Source: Microbulbifer sp. THAF38
GTDB taxonomy: Bacteria > Pseudomonadota > Gammaproteobacteria > Pseudomonadales > Cellvibrionaceae
NCBI RefSeq assembly: GCF_009363535.1
Contig: NZ_CP045369.1
Span: forward strand, 1,004,501 to 1,068,500
Length of the DNA stretch: 64,000 bases
Direction of reading: 5' to 3'
In this document: piece by piece, positions 44,799-55,089 of the stretch
Position numbering within the stretch: position 1 is the first letter of the stretch
How the letters are laid out: each line of letters starts with the position of its first letter
Program-made: the position numbers and the translations under genes
The notes under the pieces: model-generated
What the model was told of the DNA's origin: nothing
Database searches by the model: none
What the model saw: the letters and a program-made list of their open reading frames with translations, nothing else

Positions 44799-45275
44799 AT
44801 GCGTTTAACAACCAAAGGCCGCTATGCGGTAACCGCCATGCTGGATCTGGCGTTGCATGCAGAGCGTGGGCCGATCAGCTTGGCAGATATTTCCAAACGG
44901 CAGGGCATCTCTCTGTCCTACCTGGAACAGTTATTTTCCCGCCTGCGGCAGTCTGGGCTGGTGTCCAGTGTGCGCGGTCCCGGCGGCGGATACCGCCTGG
45001 CCCGGGATGGCGAAGAGATTTTTGTGGCTCAAATTATTGATGCGGTCAACGAATCGGTGGATGCCACCAGCTGTGGCGGCAACGCCGATTGCGCCAATGG
45101 CGAGCAGTGTCTGACCCATTACCTCTGGTCCGATTTAAGCGACCAGATTCACGGTTTCCTGAGCGGTATCAGCCTGGCCAATCTGGTGTCGCGCGCCGAG
45201 GTGCAGGAAGTGGCGCGCCGCCAGGATATGCGCGAAGCACCGGAACAGCGGGTCGCCGTACTCGGCGGTCTGTAA
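44799..45275 (+). CDS. iscR: Fe-S cluster-binding transcriptional regulator IscR
   Basis: 158 aa Rrf2-family regulator from ATG 44799 (the frame is open from 44589 inside trmJ, but [20 protein letters not shown] is the family start). Winged helix about 1-70 with [19 protein letters not shown]. The [2Fe-2S] ligands appear in [16 protein letters not shown]: three Cys with five residues between each, plus the His. Represses its own isc operon when holding a cluster. Confidence 0.97.
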   Translation: MRLTTKGRYAVTAMLDLALHAERGPISLADISKRQGISLSYLEQLFSRLRQSGLVSSVRGPGGGYRLARDGEEIFVAQIIDAVNESVDATSCGGNADCANGEQCLTHYLWSDLSDQIHGFLSGISLANLVSRAEVQEVARRQDMREAPEQRVAVLGGL

Positions 45276-45333
45276 ATATCGGCCACGGTTGTGGCCAAAG
45301 CGGAATATTTGAGAATTATTGAGCGGAAACGGT

Positions 45334-46554
45334 ATGACTATGAAGCTTCCCATCTACCTGGATTATTCAGCTACCTGTCCGGTTGACCCGCGTGTCGCTG
45401 CAAAGATGGCAGAGCAGCTGACGATGGAAGGCAACTTCGGTAACCCGGCTTCCCGGTCCCACCTATACGGCTGGAAGGCCGAGGAAGCGGTGGAAAATGC
45501 CCGCCGCCAGGTGGCCGAACTGATTAATGCCGATCCCCGCGAGATCGTCTGGACCAGTGGTGCCACCGAGTCAGACAACTTGGCGATCAAAGGTGCGGCG
45601 CACTTCTACCAGGGTCGTGGCAAGCACATCATCACCTCCAAGATCGAGCACAAAGCAGTGCTGGACACCTGTCGCCAGCTGGAGCGTGAAGGCTTCGAGG
45701 TCACCTACCTGAATCCCCGTGAAGACGGCATTGTTACCCCGCAACAGGTTGAGGAAGCACTGCGTGAGGACACTATTTTGGTGAGCCTGATGCACGTGAA
45801 CAACGAGATCGGTGTGATCAACGACATCGCCGCAATCGGCGAATTGTGCCGTTCGCGCAAAGTGATCTTCCATGTGGATGCGGCGCAGAGCGCGGGCAAG
45901 CTGCCCATCGACCTGCAGGAGATGAAGGTCGATTTGATGTCCTTCTCCGCCCACAAGATTTACGGCCCCAAAGGCATTGGCGCCCTGTATGTTCGCCGCA
46001 AACCCCGCGTGCGACTGGAAGCACAGATGCACGGCGGTGGCCACGAGCGCGGTATGCGTTCCGGTACCCTGCCCACCCACCAAATTGTGGGTATGGGTGA
46101 AGCTTTCCGCATTGCCAAAGAAGAAATGGTGCAAGAAGGCGAGCGTTTGGTGTCCCTGCGCAATCGTTTCTGGGATCAGATCAAAGATATGGAAGAAGTC
46201 CATATCAACGGTTCCGCCGAACAGCGCGTTCCGGGCAACTTGAATGTCAGCTTTGCCTTTGTAGAGGGTGAGAGCCTGATTATGTCCCTGCGTGACCTGG
46301 CGATTTCCTCCGGCTCCGCCTGTACCTCTGCGAGCCTGGAACCCAGCTACGTGCTGCGCGCCTTGGGCGTAAACGATGAGCTGGCACACAGCTCACTGCG
46401 TTTCAGCTTCGGCCGCTTCACCAGCGAGCAGGATGTGGATACCGCAGCGGCCGCCGTGCGCAAGGCGGTGGAGAAACTGCGTGAATTATCGCCGCTTTGG
46501 GATATGTACAAAGACGGTGTCGACCTGAACAAGATTGAATGGGCCGCTCACTAA
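45334..46554 (+). CDS. iscS: Cysteine desulfurase IscS
   Basis: PLP enzyme that takes sulfur from cysteine and hands it to IscU and other acceptors. 404-406 aa, depending on ATG 45334 (GAGCGGA at a good distance) or ATG 45340 (matches the E. coli start and length of 404). PLP Lys in [14 protein letters not shown]; mobile-loop active Cys in [14 protein letters not shown]. The N-terminus is [14 protein letters not shown], with Cys in place of the Thr seen in E. coli (SATTPVD), probably a neutral change. Confidence 0.98.
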   Translation: MTMKLPIYLDYSATCPVDPRVAAKMAEQLTMEGNFGNPASRSHLYGWKAEEAVENARRQVAELINADPREIVWTSGATESDNLAIKGAAHFYQGRGKHIITSKIEHKAVLDTCRQLEREGFEVTYLNPREDGIVTPQQVEEALREDTILVSLMHVNNEIGVINDIAAIGELCRSRKVIFHVDAAQSAGKLPIDLQEMKVDLMSFSAHKIYGPKGIGALYVRRKPRVRLEAQMHGGGHERGMRSGTLPTHQIVGMGEAFRIAKEEMVQEGERLVSLRNRFWDQIKDMEEVHINGSAEQRVPGNLNVSFAFVEGESLIMSLRDLAISSGSACTSASLEPSYVLRALGVNDELAHSSLRFSFGRFTSEQDVDTAAAAVRKAVEKLRELSPLWDMYKDGVDLNKIEWAAH

Positions 46555-46581
46555 GCGCGCGCATGAGTTAGGAGAAAAGTC

Positions 46582-47004
46582 ATGGCCTATAGCGATAAAG
46601 TAATTGACCACTACGAACACCCCCGCAACGTCGGACGTATGGACGACAAGGCGAACAACGTGGGCACCGGCATGGTGGGTGCGCCCGCCTGTGGTGACGT
46701 GATGCGCCTGCAGATTCAGGTGAACGATGCGGGTGTGATTGAAGATGCCAAGTTCAAAACCTACGGTTGCGGCTCTGCCATCGCCTCCAGCTCGCTGCTC
46801 ACCGAATGGGTAAAAGGCAAGACCATCGATGAGGCGGAGCAGATCAAAAATACTGCCATCGCCGAAGAGCTGGCCCTGCCGCCGGTGAAGATTCACTGTT
46901 CCGTGCTGGCGGAAGATGCGATCAAGGCCGCTGTGCGCAATATCCGTGAAAAGCGCGGTGAGTCTGCCGAAGCCGCTGACGCGCAGGAATCCGCCGCAGG
47001 TTAA
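46582..47004 (+). CDS. iscU: Fe-S scaffold protein IscU
   Basis: 140 aa (E. coli 128; the extra residues are an Ala/Glu-rich C-terminal tail). The three cluster Cys are in GAPACGDVM, TYGCGSAIA and KIHCSVLA, with the ligand Asp in CGD. LPPVK, the motif read by the chaperone HscA, lies just before the third Cys. 27 bases after iscS with AGGAGAA upstream of the ATG. Confidence 0.98.
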   Translation: MAYSDKVIDHYEHPRNVGRMDDKANNVGTGMVGAPACGDVMRLQIQVNDAGVIEDAKFKTYGCGSAIASSSLLTEWVKGKTIDEAEQIKNTAIAEELALPPVKIHCSVLAEDAIKAAVRNIREKRGESAEAADAQESAAG

Positions 47005-47043
47005 CCATCGGGCCCCGAGCCCAATAGTAGTGAAGGTATTGTT

Positions 47044-47367
47044 TTGGCTATTACCATGACCGAGGCCGCTCAGGCTCATATTAAGAGTCAGCTGGCCAAG
47101 CGCGGCACAGGTATCGGTATTCGTGTGGGTGTGAAGACCGCCGGGTGCTCAGGCCTTGCCTACGTACTGGAATTTGTCGATTCGGCAGAGGCCGAAGACG
47201 TGGTGTTCGAGCAGGATGATGTAAAGCTGATCGTGGACCCCAAGAGCCTGGTTTACCTGGACGGTACCCAGCTCGATTTCGTCAAGGAAGGGCTCAACGA
47301 GGGCTTTACCTTCACCAACCCCAACGTTAAGAATGAGTGTGGCTGCGGCGAGAGTTTTCACGTCTGA
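47044..47367 (+). CDS. iscA: Fe-S assembly protein IscA
   Basis: A-type carrier that delivers Fe-S clusters. 107 aa, the E. coli length, if translation starts at TTG 47044 (GAAGGT upstream); ATG 47056 would shorten it by four residues. The three Cys are Cys35 in AGCSGLAY and the pair in [11 protein letters not shown] strong terminator hairpin follows the stop by about 20 bases. Confidence 0.96.
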   Translation: MAITMTEAAQAHIKSQLAKRGTGIGIRVGVKTAGCSGLAYVLEFVDSAEAEDVVFEQDDVKLIVDPKSLVYLDGTQLDFVKEGLNEGFTFTNPNVKNECGCGESFHV

Positions 47368-47385
47368 GTGTGGCCCGCTACAGAG

Positions 47386-47420
47386 AGGCCGGGTGCACTG
47401 TGCATACCGGCCTTTTTATT
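47386..47420 (+). terminator. Intrinsic terminator between iscA and hscB
   Basis: AGGCCGG (47386-47392) / CCGGCCT (47407-47413), with an inner TGCA/TGCA pairing in the loop, followed by TTTTATT. It lies inside the isc operon and would reduce expression of hscBA-fdx-iscX relative to iscRSUA. Confidence 0.8.
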
Positions 47421-47422
47421 GG

Positions 47423-47438
47423 CCCGGCAATTGCCGGG
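47423..47438. repeat. 16-bp perfect palindrome upstream of hscB
   Basis: CCCGGCAATTGCCGGG, directly after the iscA-hscB terminator and about 50 bases before the hscB ATG. It could be an operator or part of a second RNA structure. Confidence 0.6.
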
Positions 47439-47489
47439 TGGGGCGCCGCCGCCCAGTTTTTAAGGCCCAGTGCCGGCAGGTGAACTGAG

Positions 47490-48017
47490 ATGGCAACCAA
47501 CCTGACCCATTTCGAAATATTCGGGCTAGAGCCCGCCTTTGAGCTCGATCGCAGCGCCCTGGCCGCGCGCTATCGGGAATTACAGCGGGAATTCCACCCG
47601 GACAAATACGCCTCCAAATCCGAGCGCGAACAGCTGCTCGCTATCCAGATGGCCGCGCAGATCAATGAAGCCCACACGGTTCTTCGCGATCCAGTACAGC
47701 GCGCCGCCTACCTGCTCAAACTCGCTGGAGTGGAAGTGCCGCCGGAGCAGACCACCGCCGATACAGAATTCCTGATGCAGCAAATGCTGCTGCGCGAGCG
47801 TCTCGAAGAAGTGCGCGAACAGCCAAATCCCGCCGTCGCCCTGGAGGAACTTGCCGATGAGGTCGATGGCCTCTACCGGGGTGAACAGCGGCAATTTGCC
47901 GAGACCTATGCCGCAGGCAAGTTCAGCGAAGCCGAGGACTCCCTGCGCAAGCAGCAGTTTCTGGTGAAGCTGCAATCGCAGGTGGAAGAGCTGGAAGCCG
48001 ATTTGTTCGGCGATTAA
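47490..48017 (+). CDS. hscB: Fe-S co-chaperone HscB
   Basis: 175 aa (E. coli 171). N-terminal J domain with the HPD motif in EFHPDKYASKSERE and the C-terminal helical domain that binds IscU. Delivers IscU to HscA and stimulates its ATPase. Its start is ATG 47490, 122 bases after iscA because of the terminator. Confidence 0.96.
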   Translation: MATNLTHFEIFGLEPAFELDRSALAARYRELQREFHPDKYASKSEREQLLAIQMAAQINEAHTVLRDPVQRAAYLLKLAGVEVPPEQTTADTEFLMQQMLLRERLEEVREQPNPAVALEELADEVDGLYRGEQRQFAETYAAGKFSEAEDSLRKQQFLVKLQSQVEELEADLFGD

Positions 48018-48098
48018 ACAATCGCTATCAGAAAATAAACCGGGATCTGGCGCAGGCAGTGCCAGTGCGATAAATCCCGCTGACAGAAGAGATAAGTA

Positions 48099-49970
48099 AT
48101 GGCATTACTGCAGATTTCTGAACCGGGACAGAGCCCCGACCCCCATCAGCGCAAATACGCGGTGGGCATCGACCTGGGCACCACCAACTCGCTGGTGGCC
48201 ACGGTGCGCAGCGGCTCGGCAGAAGCCATTGCTGCAGAGGATGGCAGTGTCATTCTGCCCTCGGCGGTGCATTACAGCCGTGAGGGTATCACTGTTGGCG
48301 CCGAGGCCCGCGCCCGCGCCGCTGCGGATCCCTACAACACCATGCTATCGATCAAGCGTTTGATGGGCCGCGGTGTGGCGGATGTGAAAAGCCTGGGTGA
48401 GCAGCTGCCTTACCATTTTTCCGACAGTAATGGCGGCATGCCCACTATCGAAACCGCTGCCGGACCGGTCAATCCGGTGCAGGTGTCTGCGGAAATTCTC
48501 AAAAAGCTGGCCCAGCGCGGCCGCGATGCACTTTACGGCAAAGCCGGCGGGGAGCTCGACGGCGCGGTGATCACCGTGCCGGCCTACTTTGACGACGCCC
48601 AGCGCCAGGCCACCAAAGATGCGGCCAAGCTGGCCGGTCTCAAGGTACTGCGCCTACTCAACGAGCCCACTGCGGCGGCGGTGGCCTACGGCCTCGACCG
48701 GGGAGAAGAGGGCGTGATCGCCGTTTATGACCTGGGCGGTGGCACCTTTGATATTTCTATTCTGCGTCTGTCCCGCGGCGTTTTCGAAGTAATGGCCACC
48801 GGCGGCGACACCGCACTGGGTGGTGATGACTTTGACCGCATTATCGCTGCTTGGATTGCCGAGCAGGCGGGCCTCGGCACCGACCTGGATGCGTCCGCCC
48901 AGCGGCGGTTGCTGGATAGCGCCTGTGCCGCCAAGGAAGCCCTGGCCAATGTTGAACAGGTAGAGCTTCACCATGGGGACTGGACCGGTGTGCTCGATCG
49001 GGAAGCCATGGCTTCACTGTTGGACCCTCTAATCGACAAGACCCTGCGCGCCTGTAAGCGCGCCCTGCGCGATGCGGATATCGGCGTGGATGAAGTACAG
49101 GAAGTCGTTCTGGTGGGCGGTTCCACTCGTACGCTGCGGGTGCGGGAACGGGTTGAAGACTATTTTGGCCGGGCGCCCCACGCGGAGATCGATCCGGATC
49201 AAGTGGTGGCAATTGGTGCCGCCCTGCAGGCCGATGTGCTCGTGGGCAACAAGTCCGATGACGACCTGCTGCTGCTGGATGTAATCCCCCTGTCTCTGGG
49301 ACTCGAGACCATGGGTGGGCTTACCGAGAAGTTGATCGCGCGCAATACCACTATTCCGGTGTCTAAAGCCCAGGAGTTCACCACTTTTAAAGATGGCCAA
49401 ACTGCTATGGCGATTCACGTGGTGCAGGGTGAGCGGGAGCTGGTCAGCGACTGTCGCTCGCTAGCGCGCTTCGAATTGCGCGGTATTCCCGCAATGGTGG
49501 CGGGTGCTGCCCATATCCGCGTGACATTCCAAGTGGATGCAGATGGCCTGCTTTCTGTGACCGCCATGGAAAAGAGCAGTGGCGTCAGCGCGGATATCGT
49601 GGTGAAACCTTCCTACGGCCTGGAGGATAAGGACATTGCGCGCATGCTGCAGGAATCCTATACCCATGCCGCCGAGGATATCGCCCTGCGCGCCCTGCGC
49701 GAGGCCCAGGTAGAAGCGGAACGGACCCTGGAGAGCCTGCTGGTTGCCCTGCGTGAAAACGGTGCCCAGTTGCTGGAAGAGCATGAGTTGAGCGAGCTGG
49801 AACACGCCATGGAAGCTCTGCGGCTGGCTCACAATGCCGGCGACGCAGAGGAGATCCGCCTGCGTATGGAGGCCCTAAACAAATTGTCTGAGCCTTTCGC
49901 TGCACGGCGTATGGACGCTTCGATTAAGCGCGCTATGCGCGGTCACAGCCTGGACGAATTTGATAAATAA
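48099..49970 (+). CDS. hscA: Fe-S chaperone HscA
   Basis: Hsp70-type chaperone dedicated to IscU; 623 aa (E. coli 616). ATPase signatures [29 protein letters not shown] and [15 protein letters not shown] are intact. The substrate-binding domain with its IscU LPPVK groove begins near residue 390 ([14 protein letters not shown]). 81 bases after hscB. Confidence 0.97.
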   Translation: MALLQISEPGQSPDPHQRKYAVGIDLGTTNSLVATVRSGSAEAIAAEDGSVILPSAVHYSREGITVGAEARARAAADPYNTMLSIKRLMGRGVADVKSLGEQLPYHFSDSNGGMPTIETAAGPVNPVQVSAEILKKLAQRGRDALYGKAGGELDGAVITVPAYFDDAQRQATKDAAKLAGLKVLRLLNEPTAAAVAYGLDRGEEGVIAVYDLGGGTFDISILRLSRGVFEVMATGGDTALGGDDFDRIIAAWIAEQAGLGTDLDASAQRRLLDSACAAKEALANVEQVELHHGDWTGVLDREAMASLLDPLIDKTLRACKRALRDADIGVDEVQEVVLVGGSTRTLRVRERVEDYFGRAPHAEIDPDQVVAIGAALQADVLVGNKSDDDLLLLDVIPLSLGLETMGGLTEKLIARNTTIPVSKAQEFTTFKDGQTAMAIHVVQGERELVSDCRSLARFELRGIPAMVAGAAHIRVTFQVDADGLLSVTAMEKSSGVSADIVVKPSYGLEDKDIARMLQESYTHAAEDIALRALREAQVEAERTLESLLVALRENGAQLLEEHELSELEHAMEALRLAHNAGDAEEIRLRMEALNKLSEPFAARRMDASIKRAMRGHSLDEFDK

Positions 49971-50047
49971 GCGGTGGGCGCCCAGCCTGCACAACCTGCG
50001 GCCGGGGCTTGCCCCCGTCGGATTGAGACCATAGAGAGTCAGTACCC

Positions 50048-50386
50048 ATGCCGAAGATAGTATTTTTACCCCACCCGGAAATGTGCCCCGAGGGTAAAGT
50101 GGTGGAAGCGGAGAGCGGCGTCAGTGTGATCGATGCGGCCTTGGCCAATGACATCGAGATAGAGCACGCCTGTGAAAAAGCCTGTGCCTGCACTACATGT
50201 CACGTCATCGTGCGCGAAGGCTTCTACTCCCTGGAGGAGCCCGATGAACTGGAAGAGGATCTACTGGACAAGGCCTGGGGTCTGGAGCCAGAGTCGCGCC
50301 TGTCTTGTCAGGCGATCGTTGAAGATGAAGACCTGGTTGTAGAAATTCCCAAGTACACCATCAACCAAGTGTCGGAAAAGCACTGA
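50048..50386 (+). CDS. fdx: [2Fe-2S] ferredoxin, isc-type
   Basis: 112 aa adrenodoxin-like ferredoxin that supplies electrons to cluster assembly. The four Cys are in EHACEKACACTTCHVIV (C-x5-C-x2-C) and LSCQAIV. 77 bases after hscA; part of the isc operon. Confidence 0.97.
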   Translation: MPKIVFLPHPEMCPEGKVVEAESGVSVIDAALANDIEIEHACEKACACTTCHVIVREGFYSLEEPDELEEDLLDKAWGLEPESRLSCQAIVEDEDLVVEIPKYTINQVSEKH

Positions 50387-50414
50387 GCACAGCGGTATTG
50401 AGGAAGCTGAATCA

Positions 50415-50609
50415 ATGAAGTGGACTGATATTCACGATATTGCGATCGAGCTCTGTGATAGGCACGAAGATGTAGACCCGCTCACGGTCAATTTTGTCGA
50501 TCTGCGCAATTGGGTAATGGCGTTGCCGGAATTTGACGATGACCCCAGCCGTTGTGGCGAGAAGATTCTGGAGGCTATTCAGGCCGCCTGGATTGAAGAG
50601 TGCGACTAG
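50415..50609 (+). CDS. iscX: Fe-S assembly protein IscX
   Basis: 64 aa (E. coli 66), acidic. Family pattern WTDIHDIAIELCDRHEDVDP and VMALPEFDDDPSRCGEKILE. Binds IscS and Fe, modulating sulfur transfer. Last gene of the isc operon. Confidence 0.95.
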   Translation: MKWTDIHDIAIELCDRHEDVDPLTVNFVDLRNWVMALPEFDDDPSRCGEKILEAIQAAWIEECD

Positions 50610-50740
50610 CCAGACCGGTTTTAAGGGGGTATTGGTATTGGAGTACAAAAGTCGATCAATACCCCGTATAATCCGCCGGCCGCGAAAAGCGGTGATTAAA
50701 AATTGAGTACCCCCGGTGGGTATGAAAGGAATATCACGGA

Positions 50741-50767
50741 AGAGCAACTGAGCAGGTTGCTCTTTCT
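50741..50767 (+). terminator. Terminator at the end of the isc operon
   Basis: AGAGCAAC (50741-50748) / GTTGCTCT (50756-50763), 7-base loop, then TTCT. It separates iscX from ndk. Confidence 0.6.
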
Positions 50768-50808
50768 GTATGTAAGTTCAGTTACGAAAAATCAATTTGG
50801 AGATAACC

Positions 50809-51237
50809 ATGGCCCTGGAGCGTACCCTTTCTATCATTAAGCCGGACGCAGTAGCCAAGAATGTAATCGGTGAAATCGAGAGCCGTTTCGAGAAAGCTGG
50901 CCTGAGCATCGTTGCTATGAAGATGGCGCACCTGTCCCGCGAGAAAGCCGAAGGTTTTTACGCTGAGCACAAAGAGCGTCCTTTCTTCAAAGACCTGGTT
51001 GACTTCATGACTTCCGGTCCGGTTGTTGTACAGGTTCTGGAAGGCGAAAACGCTATCCTGGCTAACCGCGAGCTGATGGGCGCGACCAACCCGAAAGAAG
51101 CTGCTGCCGGCACCATCCGCGCCGACTTCGCTGAAAGCATCGACGCCAACGCCGTACACGGTTCCGACTCTGCAGAGTCAGCTGCCCGCGAAGTAAGCTA
51201 CTTCTTCGCTGACGACGAAATCTGCCCGCGCGCTTAA
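50809..51237 (+). CDS. ndk: Nucleoside diphosphate kinase
   Basis: Transfers the gamma-phosphate from ATP to nucleoside diphosphates. 142 aa from ATG 50809, with TTGGAG upstream (the frame opens at 50797). The active-site His sits in ANAVHGSDS and the family start is [14 protein letters not shown]. Followed by a hairpin (51253-51276) before rlmN. Confidence 0.97.
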   Translation: MALERTLSIIKPDAVAKNVIGEIESRFEKAGLSIVAMKMAHLSREKAEGFYAEHKERPFFKDLVDFMTSGPVVVQVLEGENAILANRELMGATNPKEAAAGTIRADFAESIDANAVHGSDSAESAAREVSYFFADDEICPRA

Positions 51238-51252
51238 TTCGCGCCCTGAATC

Positions 51253-51276
51253 GCACCGGCCCGTCCGGACCGGTGC
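51253..51276 (+). terminator. Hairpin between ndk and rlmN
   Basis: GCACCGG (51253-51259) / CCGGTGC (51270-51276), 10-base loop. Followed by AACTCTTCC, so a weak terminator or a processing site. Confidence 0.4.
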
Positions 51277-51300
51277 AACTCTTCCCCCGAGGTGAACTGA

Positions 51301-52419
51301 ATGACCACAGAGAAAACCAACCTGCTCGGCCTTTCTGTCGAAAAGCTGGCCGCCTTTTTTGAATCATTGGGCGAGAAGCGCTTCCGCGCGGTTCAGGTTT
51401 TAAAGTGGATTCACCAGAATGGGGTTGATGACTTTGCTGAGATGACTAATGTCAGCAAGGCCCTGCGCCTGAAGCTGGCGGAAGTGGCCGAAGTTCGCGC
51501 GCCAAAAGTATTGGGGCAATGGGACTCCGCCGACGGCACGCGCAAATGGTTGATTGAAGTCGAAGGTGGCAATGCCATCGAGACCGTCTATATCCCCGAT
51601 GGGGATCGTGGCACTCTGTGTGTCTCCTCCCAGGTGGGCTGCTCCCTGGATTGCAGCTTCTGCGCCACCGGCAAACAGGGTTTCAACCGCGATCTGACTG
51701 CGGCAGAAATCATCGGGCAGGTGTGGATTGCCTGTAAATCTTTTGGCCAGTTAGAGCCGAAAGGTCCGCGCAAAGTCACCAACGTGGTGATGATGGGCAT
51801 GGGTGAGCCGTTGCTCAACTTCGACAATGTGGTCGATGCCATGAACCTGATGATGGAAGACAATGCCTACGGTATCTCCAAGCGCCGTGTGACCCTGTCG
51901 ACTTCGGGTGTGGTACCGGCACTGGACCGCCTCGCCGATGTCACTGATGTGAGTCTGGCAATTTCCCTGCACGCGCCCAATGATGAGTTGCGCAACGAAT
52001 TGGTGCCGATCAACAAAAAATATCCCATCGCCGTCTTGTTGGATTCTGCCAAGCGCTATATCGAGCGTATGCCGGATACGCACCGCAAGATGACGATCGA
52101 GTACACGCTAATGCGTGAGATCAACGACCGCCCGGAGCACGCTGAGCAATTGGCGGAGCTGCTGAAAGAGATTCCGGTGAAAATTAACCTGATTCCCTTT
52201 AACCCGTTTGAGCTGTCCGACTATCAGCGAGTGAGCAATAACGCACTGCGTCGCTTCCAGCAGATACTGCTTGATAAGGGTTATACGGTTACCGTGCGCA
52301 CTACCCGCGGCGACGATATCGATGCGGCCTGTGGCCAATTGGCCGGAAGTGTGAATGACCGCACCCGCCGCTCCGAGCGCTACCGCAACGCCGAACGCCC
52401 GGTGCGTATTGTCGGCTGA
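51301..52419 (+). CDS. rlmN: Dual-specificity rRNA/tRNA adenosine C2-methyltransferase RlmN
   Basis: Radical SAM methylase of 23S A2503 and tRNA A37. 372 aa (E. coli 384). The cluster-binding CxxxCxxC is CSLDCSFC in [20 protein letters not shown]; the catalytic C-terminal Cys is in the DAACGQLAG stretch. GAGGTGAAC precedes the ATG. The conserved neighbour pilF is displaced 5 kb downstream by the two peroxidase genes. Confidence 0.97.
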   Translation: MTTEKTNLLGLSVEKLAAFFESLGEKRFRAVQVLKWIHQNGVDDFAEMTNVSKALRLKLAEVAEVRAPKVLGQWDSADGTRKWLIEVEGGNAIETVYIPDGDRGTLCVSSQVGCSLDCSFCATGKQGFNRDLTAAEIIGQVWIACKSFGQLEPKGPRKVTNVVMMGMGEPLLNFDNVVDAMNLMMEDNAYGISKRRVTLSTSGVVPALDRLADVTDVSLAISLHAPNDELRNELVPINKKYPIAVLLDSAKRYIERMPDTHRKMTIEYTLMREINDRPEHAEQLAELLKEIPVKINLIPFNPFELSDYQRVSNNALRRFQQILLDKGYTVTVRTTRGDDIDAACGQLAGSVNDRTRRSERYRNAERPVRIVG

Positions 52420-52443
52420 TTGTTTGATACTGATTGTTCTACT

Positions 52444-52490
52444 CAGCCCGGAAGTCTTGATTAGCTGATCGCTATTACATGTCCGGGCTG
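52444..52490 (+). repeat. Inverted repeat downstream of rlmN
   Basis: CAGCCCGGA (52444-52452) and TCCGGGCTG (52482-52490) are perfect complements, 29 bases apart, 25 bases past the rlmN stop. No T tract follows, so a folded 3' end, not a classical terminator. Confidence 0.45.
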
Positions 52491-52704
52491 TCTTGGTAAC
52501 TTCTATCATTTGCGTACTTTTCACTTGTGGCGTTGGCAGAAGAACCTATTTTCAACTTTTTAGTTTCCCTGAAAGTATTTGTGATCGCACCTTGCTTGCG
52601 TCTTGGTGAAGCACAATTTTTTCTTTTTGGTGTCAACCAAACTCCCTGATACGGCGTTAACAGTCCAGAATTTTAAAAATCGAAAGAAAGGACTGTTTTA
52701 ATTT

Positions 52705-54639
52705 ATGCAAGTTCAGATACTGGATACAAAAGTTTTTTCCAGGGAGCTTTTGCGGCTCTTTTTCCTCATGCTCTTTTTATCGTTGGCTGGATGTGATTCA
52801 GGGGCATCAGGAGGTGGCGACAATCCAGCTCCAGATGCCGTACAGAATGACTCTGATTCTGGCACTGATTCAGAGTCTGATTCCGAGCCAGAACCAGAGC
52901 CTGAACCTGAACCAGAGGCTGAGGAGGGTAGTGCGCCCAATGAATTGATTGGCCATGCCTATTCTGGAACCAGCATCGGTCTTGCTTGGGAGCGGGATGG
53001 TGAAACCTATTTTATCTATCGAAATGGCGAAAAGATTGCACAAACCAGCAACAGTTTTTTCGTCGATCACGATCTTTCGGTGGATACTGAATATGTTTAT
53101 TCGGTAAACACAGCTGATACTGCCAGCGAAATAGAAGCTTCCCGGGTTGCCGTTAAAACGTTAGTCAACAATACGAATGCGGGGCTAAATAACGGCACAG
53201 AAGACGATGTCTTAAATGAGCGCATATCCACTTTTGCCGAGTGTAAAAATGCCTCCAGTGCGCTTGATCTACTCGAAGAGGACTTGGATAACTGCCTGGC
53301 AGCTATGCTCGAACTCAATCGTATGGCTTCCCTTGTTGAGGATATACGCGCTTTTGCTGCACGTGTTCGCAGCGAACAGGAACCAGTCATGGTGGAGCTG
53401 GGTATGCGGCTGTTTCACAATAAATCCTTAAGTGCTAACCAAGATGCCTCTTGTTCATCCTGCCATCATCCCGCAATAGGCTGTGGTGGCGACAACTTGT
53501 CGATGCCGGTCGGGGTTAATGCGATAGATGTTGCTCTGCTGGGCCCCGGGCGCTCTGATGGCGTTAATGAAGTGCCTTTGGTCCCCAGGAACGCTCAGCC
53601 GATTTGTAATGCTTCTTTATGGTCTCGCGGTCTGTTCTGGGACAACCGGGTTTCAATGAGTCCTAATGGAGTTCTTCGCACGGACTCGAGAGATGTCACG
53701 AATAATACCGCCGCTGCCGTGGGTTCTGGGTCTCTGGCATTACTGATGGCACAGGCACACTTCCCCGTTACAGCTCCGCCAGAAATGGGGGATATTATCG
53801 ACTTTGGCTACGATGATACTGTCGATGAGAACTTTACCGCTTACCGCGAAGATATTTTGGCAGCTAACCTGGATATTGAAGCCTGGGCACCGCTATTTAT
53901 TTCTGCATTTGGTGATGGTGAGATTAATTTCAGTCGTATCGCCCAGGCCATTGCCGCTTATGAAGCAGTACAGATATTTATCGACAATCCATTTTTTGCC
54001 TATGTCGAAGGCAATTTGCAAGCGCTTAGTACTGAAGAAAAACGTGGCGCTATCACATTTATGTCAAGAGATGCTGGCTGTACTTTTTGTCATAAAGGAG
54101 CCTTCTTCACCTCCGAGGCACTGATGGCTGCCAACTATCCGCAGATCGGAATAGGTACTGACGAGAGTGGAAGCGGAGCGGATTTGGGCGGAGAGGGTTC
54201 CTTGGGTTTTGGAGCCTTCCGCGCTCCCACCTTGTTAAATGTGGCAATTACGGGCCCCTGGGGGCATAACGGGCAGTTTGCTAGCTTGAGAAGGAATGTT
54301 GAGCATTACAGGGATCAGGGAGCCTCAATTGCCAGCTACTTTGCCAATAATGAGATGTGTGATCTTGAGCAGTTTAAAGATTTACAGGATTGCCCCAGTA
54401 AAGTGGCCCCTAATGGCCTGGCCCTGTCCCAGGATATTCTTGCAGAAAATGATGGCGGTGGTGTTAATCGCCTGACCGATGATGAGATTGATCTTGTTGT
54501 AACATTCCTGGATACCCTTACCGACCCAAATGCGGCAAATAGCAGCTCGAATGAGATCCAGTTCCTGATCCCTCCCAGAGACGGTGGCCCAGATGGCAAA
54601 CAATTGGATGCTAAAAACCGGAGTGGGGATAATCTATAG
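52705..54639 (+). CDS. Di-heme cytochrome c peroxidase-like lipoprotein, copy 1
   Basis: 644 aa. Signal with lipobox LAGC, then an acidic Ser/Asp/Glu/Pro linker (about 40-75), a fibronectin type III-like domain (about 75-160: GTSIGLAWERDGETYFIYR, VDTEYVYSVNTAD), and a di-heme peroxidase (MauG/CcpA-like) domain with heme motifs CSSCHH at 250-255 and CTFCHKG at 459-465. Probably anchored in the outer membrane, reducing peroxide or oxidising an unknown partner. A very close tandem paralogue follows. Confidence 0.85.
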   Translation: MQVQILDTKVFSRELLRLFFLMLFLSLAGCDSGASGGGDNPAPDAVQNDSDSGTDSESDSEPEPEPEPEPEAEEGSAPNELIGHAYSGTSIGLAWERDGETYFIYRNGEKIAQTSNSFFVDHDLSVDTEYVYSVNTADTASEIEASRVAVKTLVNNTNAGLNNGTEDDVLNERISTFAECKNASSALDLLEEDLDNCLAAMLELNRMASLVEDIRAFAARVRSEQEPVMVELGMRLFHNKSLSANQDASCSSCHHPAIGCGGDNLSMPVGVNAIDVALLGPGRSDGVNEVPLVPRNAQPICNASLWSRGLFWDNRVSMSPNGVLRTDSRDVTNNTAAAVGSGSLALLMAQAHFPVTAPPEMGDIIDFGYDDTVDENFTAYREDILAANLDIEAWAPLFISAFGDGEINFSRIAQAIAAYEAVQIFIDNPFFAYVEGNLQALSTEEKRGAITFMSRDAGCTFCHKGAFFTSEALMAANYPQIGIGTDESGSGADLGGEGSLGFGAFRAPTLLNVAITGPWGHNGQFASLRRNVEHYRDQGASIASYFANNEMCDLEQFKDLQDCPSKVAPNGLALSQDILAENDGGGVNRLTDDEIDLVVTFLDTLTDPNAANSSSNEIQFLIPPRDGGPDGKQLDAKNRSGDNL

Positions 54640-55089
54640 ACTTCAGTTTGATCCATAGCATAGCCCTATGAATGGCTAGAAATAATTGGAAATAAAATGA
54701 TGGGCATAATAGGGGTTGCTGATTTTTGACTTCTTTGTGCCCTCCTCTGTGATAGCAGCAGGCTTTGCGTATTTAATATTTCTGCTTAGGTCACAGCTGA
54801 GGTGGGGCTGCCAAGTGGTTGGCTTTGTCACTGTGCCTTTTGCCTCTTTTATATCCTGAGGTAATTCACACTATCTCATTTCACTCGCCGAGTGTAAGTG
54901 CTTTGCGACTCTCTCAACAGAATTCGCAGGGTTAAGGCTTTAGGCTCGTTATTTTTATGCCCGGCGAAATTGTCAGGAATCGGAGAGCTCTGGGAGTATT
55001 AGCTTTTGGTGCCGTCTAGGGCACTAGTTTACCCATTGCCTGTCCAGAGTTTCTCTAACGATTTTAATGGGCAGGGTCGATCAGGTTTT
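54640..55089. other. Intergenic region between peroxidase paralogues
   Basis: About 450 bases. No supported gene and no clear terminator. It includes the leader of copy 2; the open frame of copy 2 reaches back to 55006, but that part has no signal-peptide character. Confidence 0.4.
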
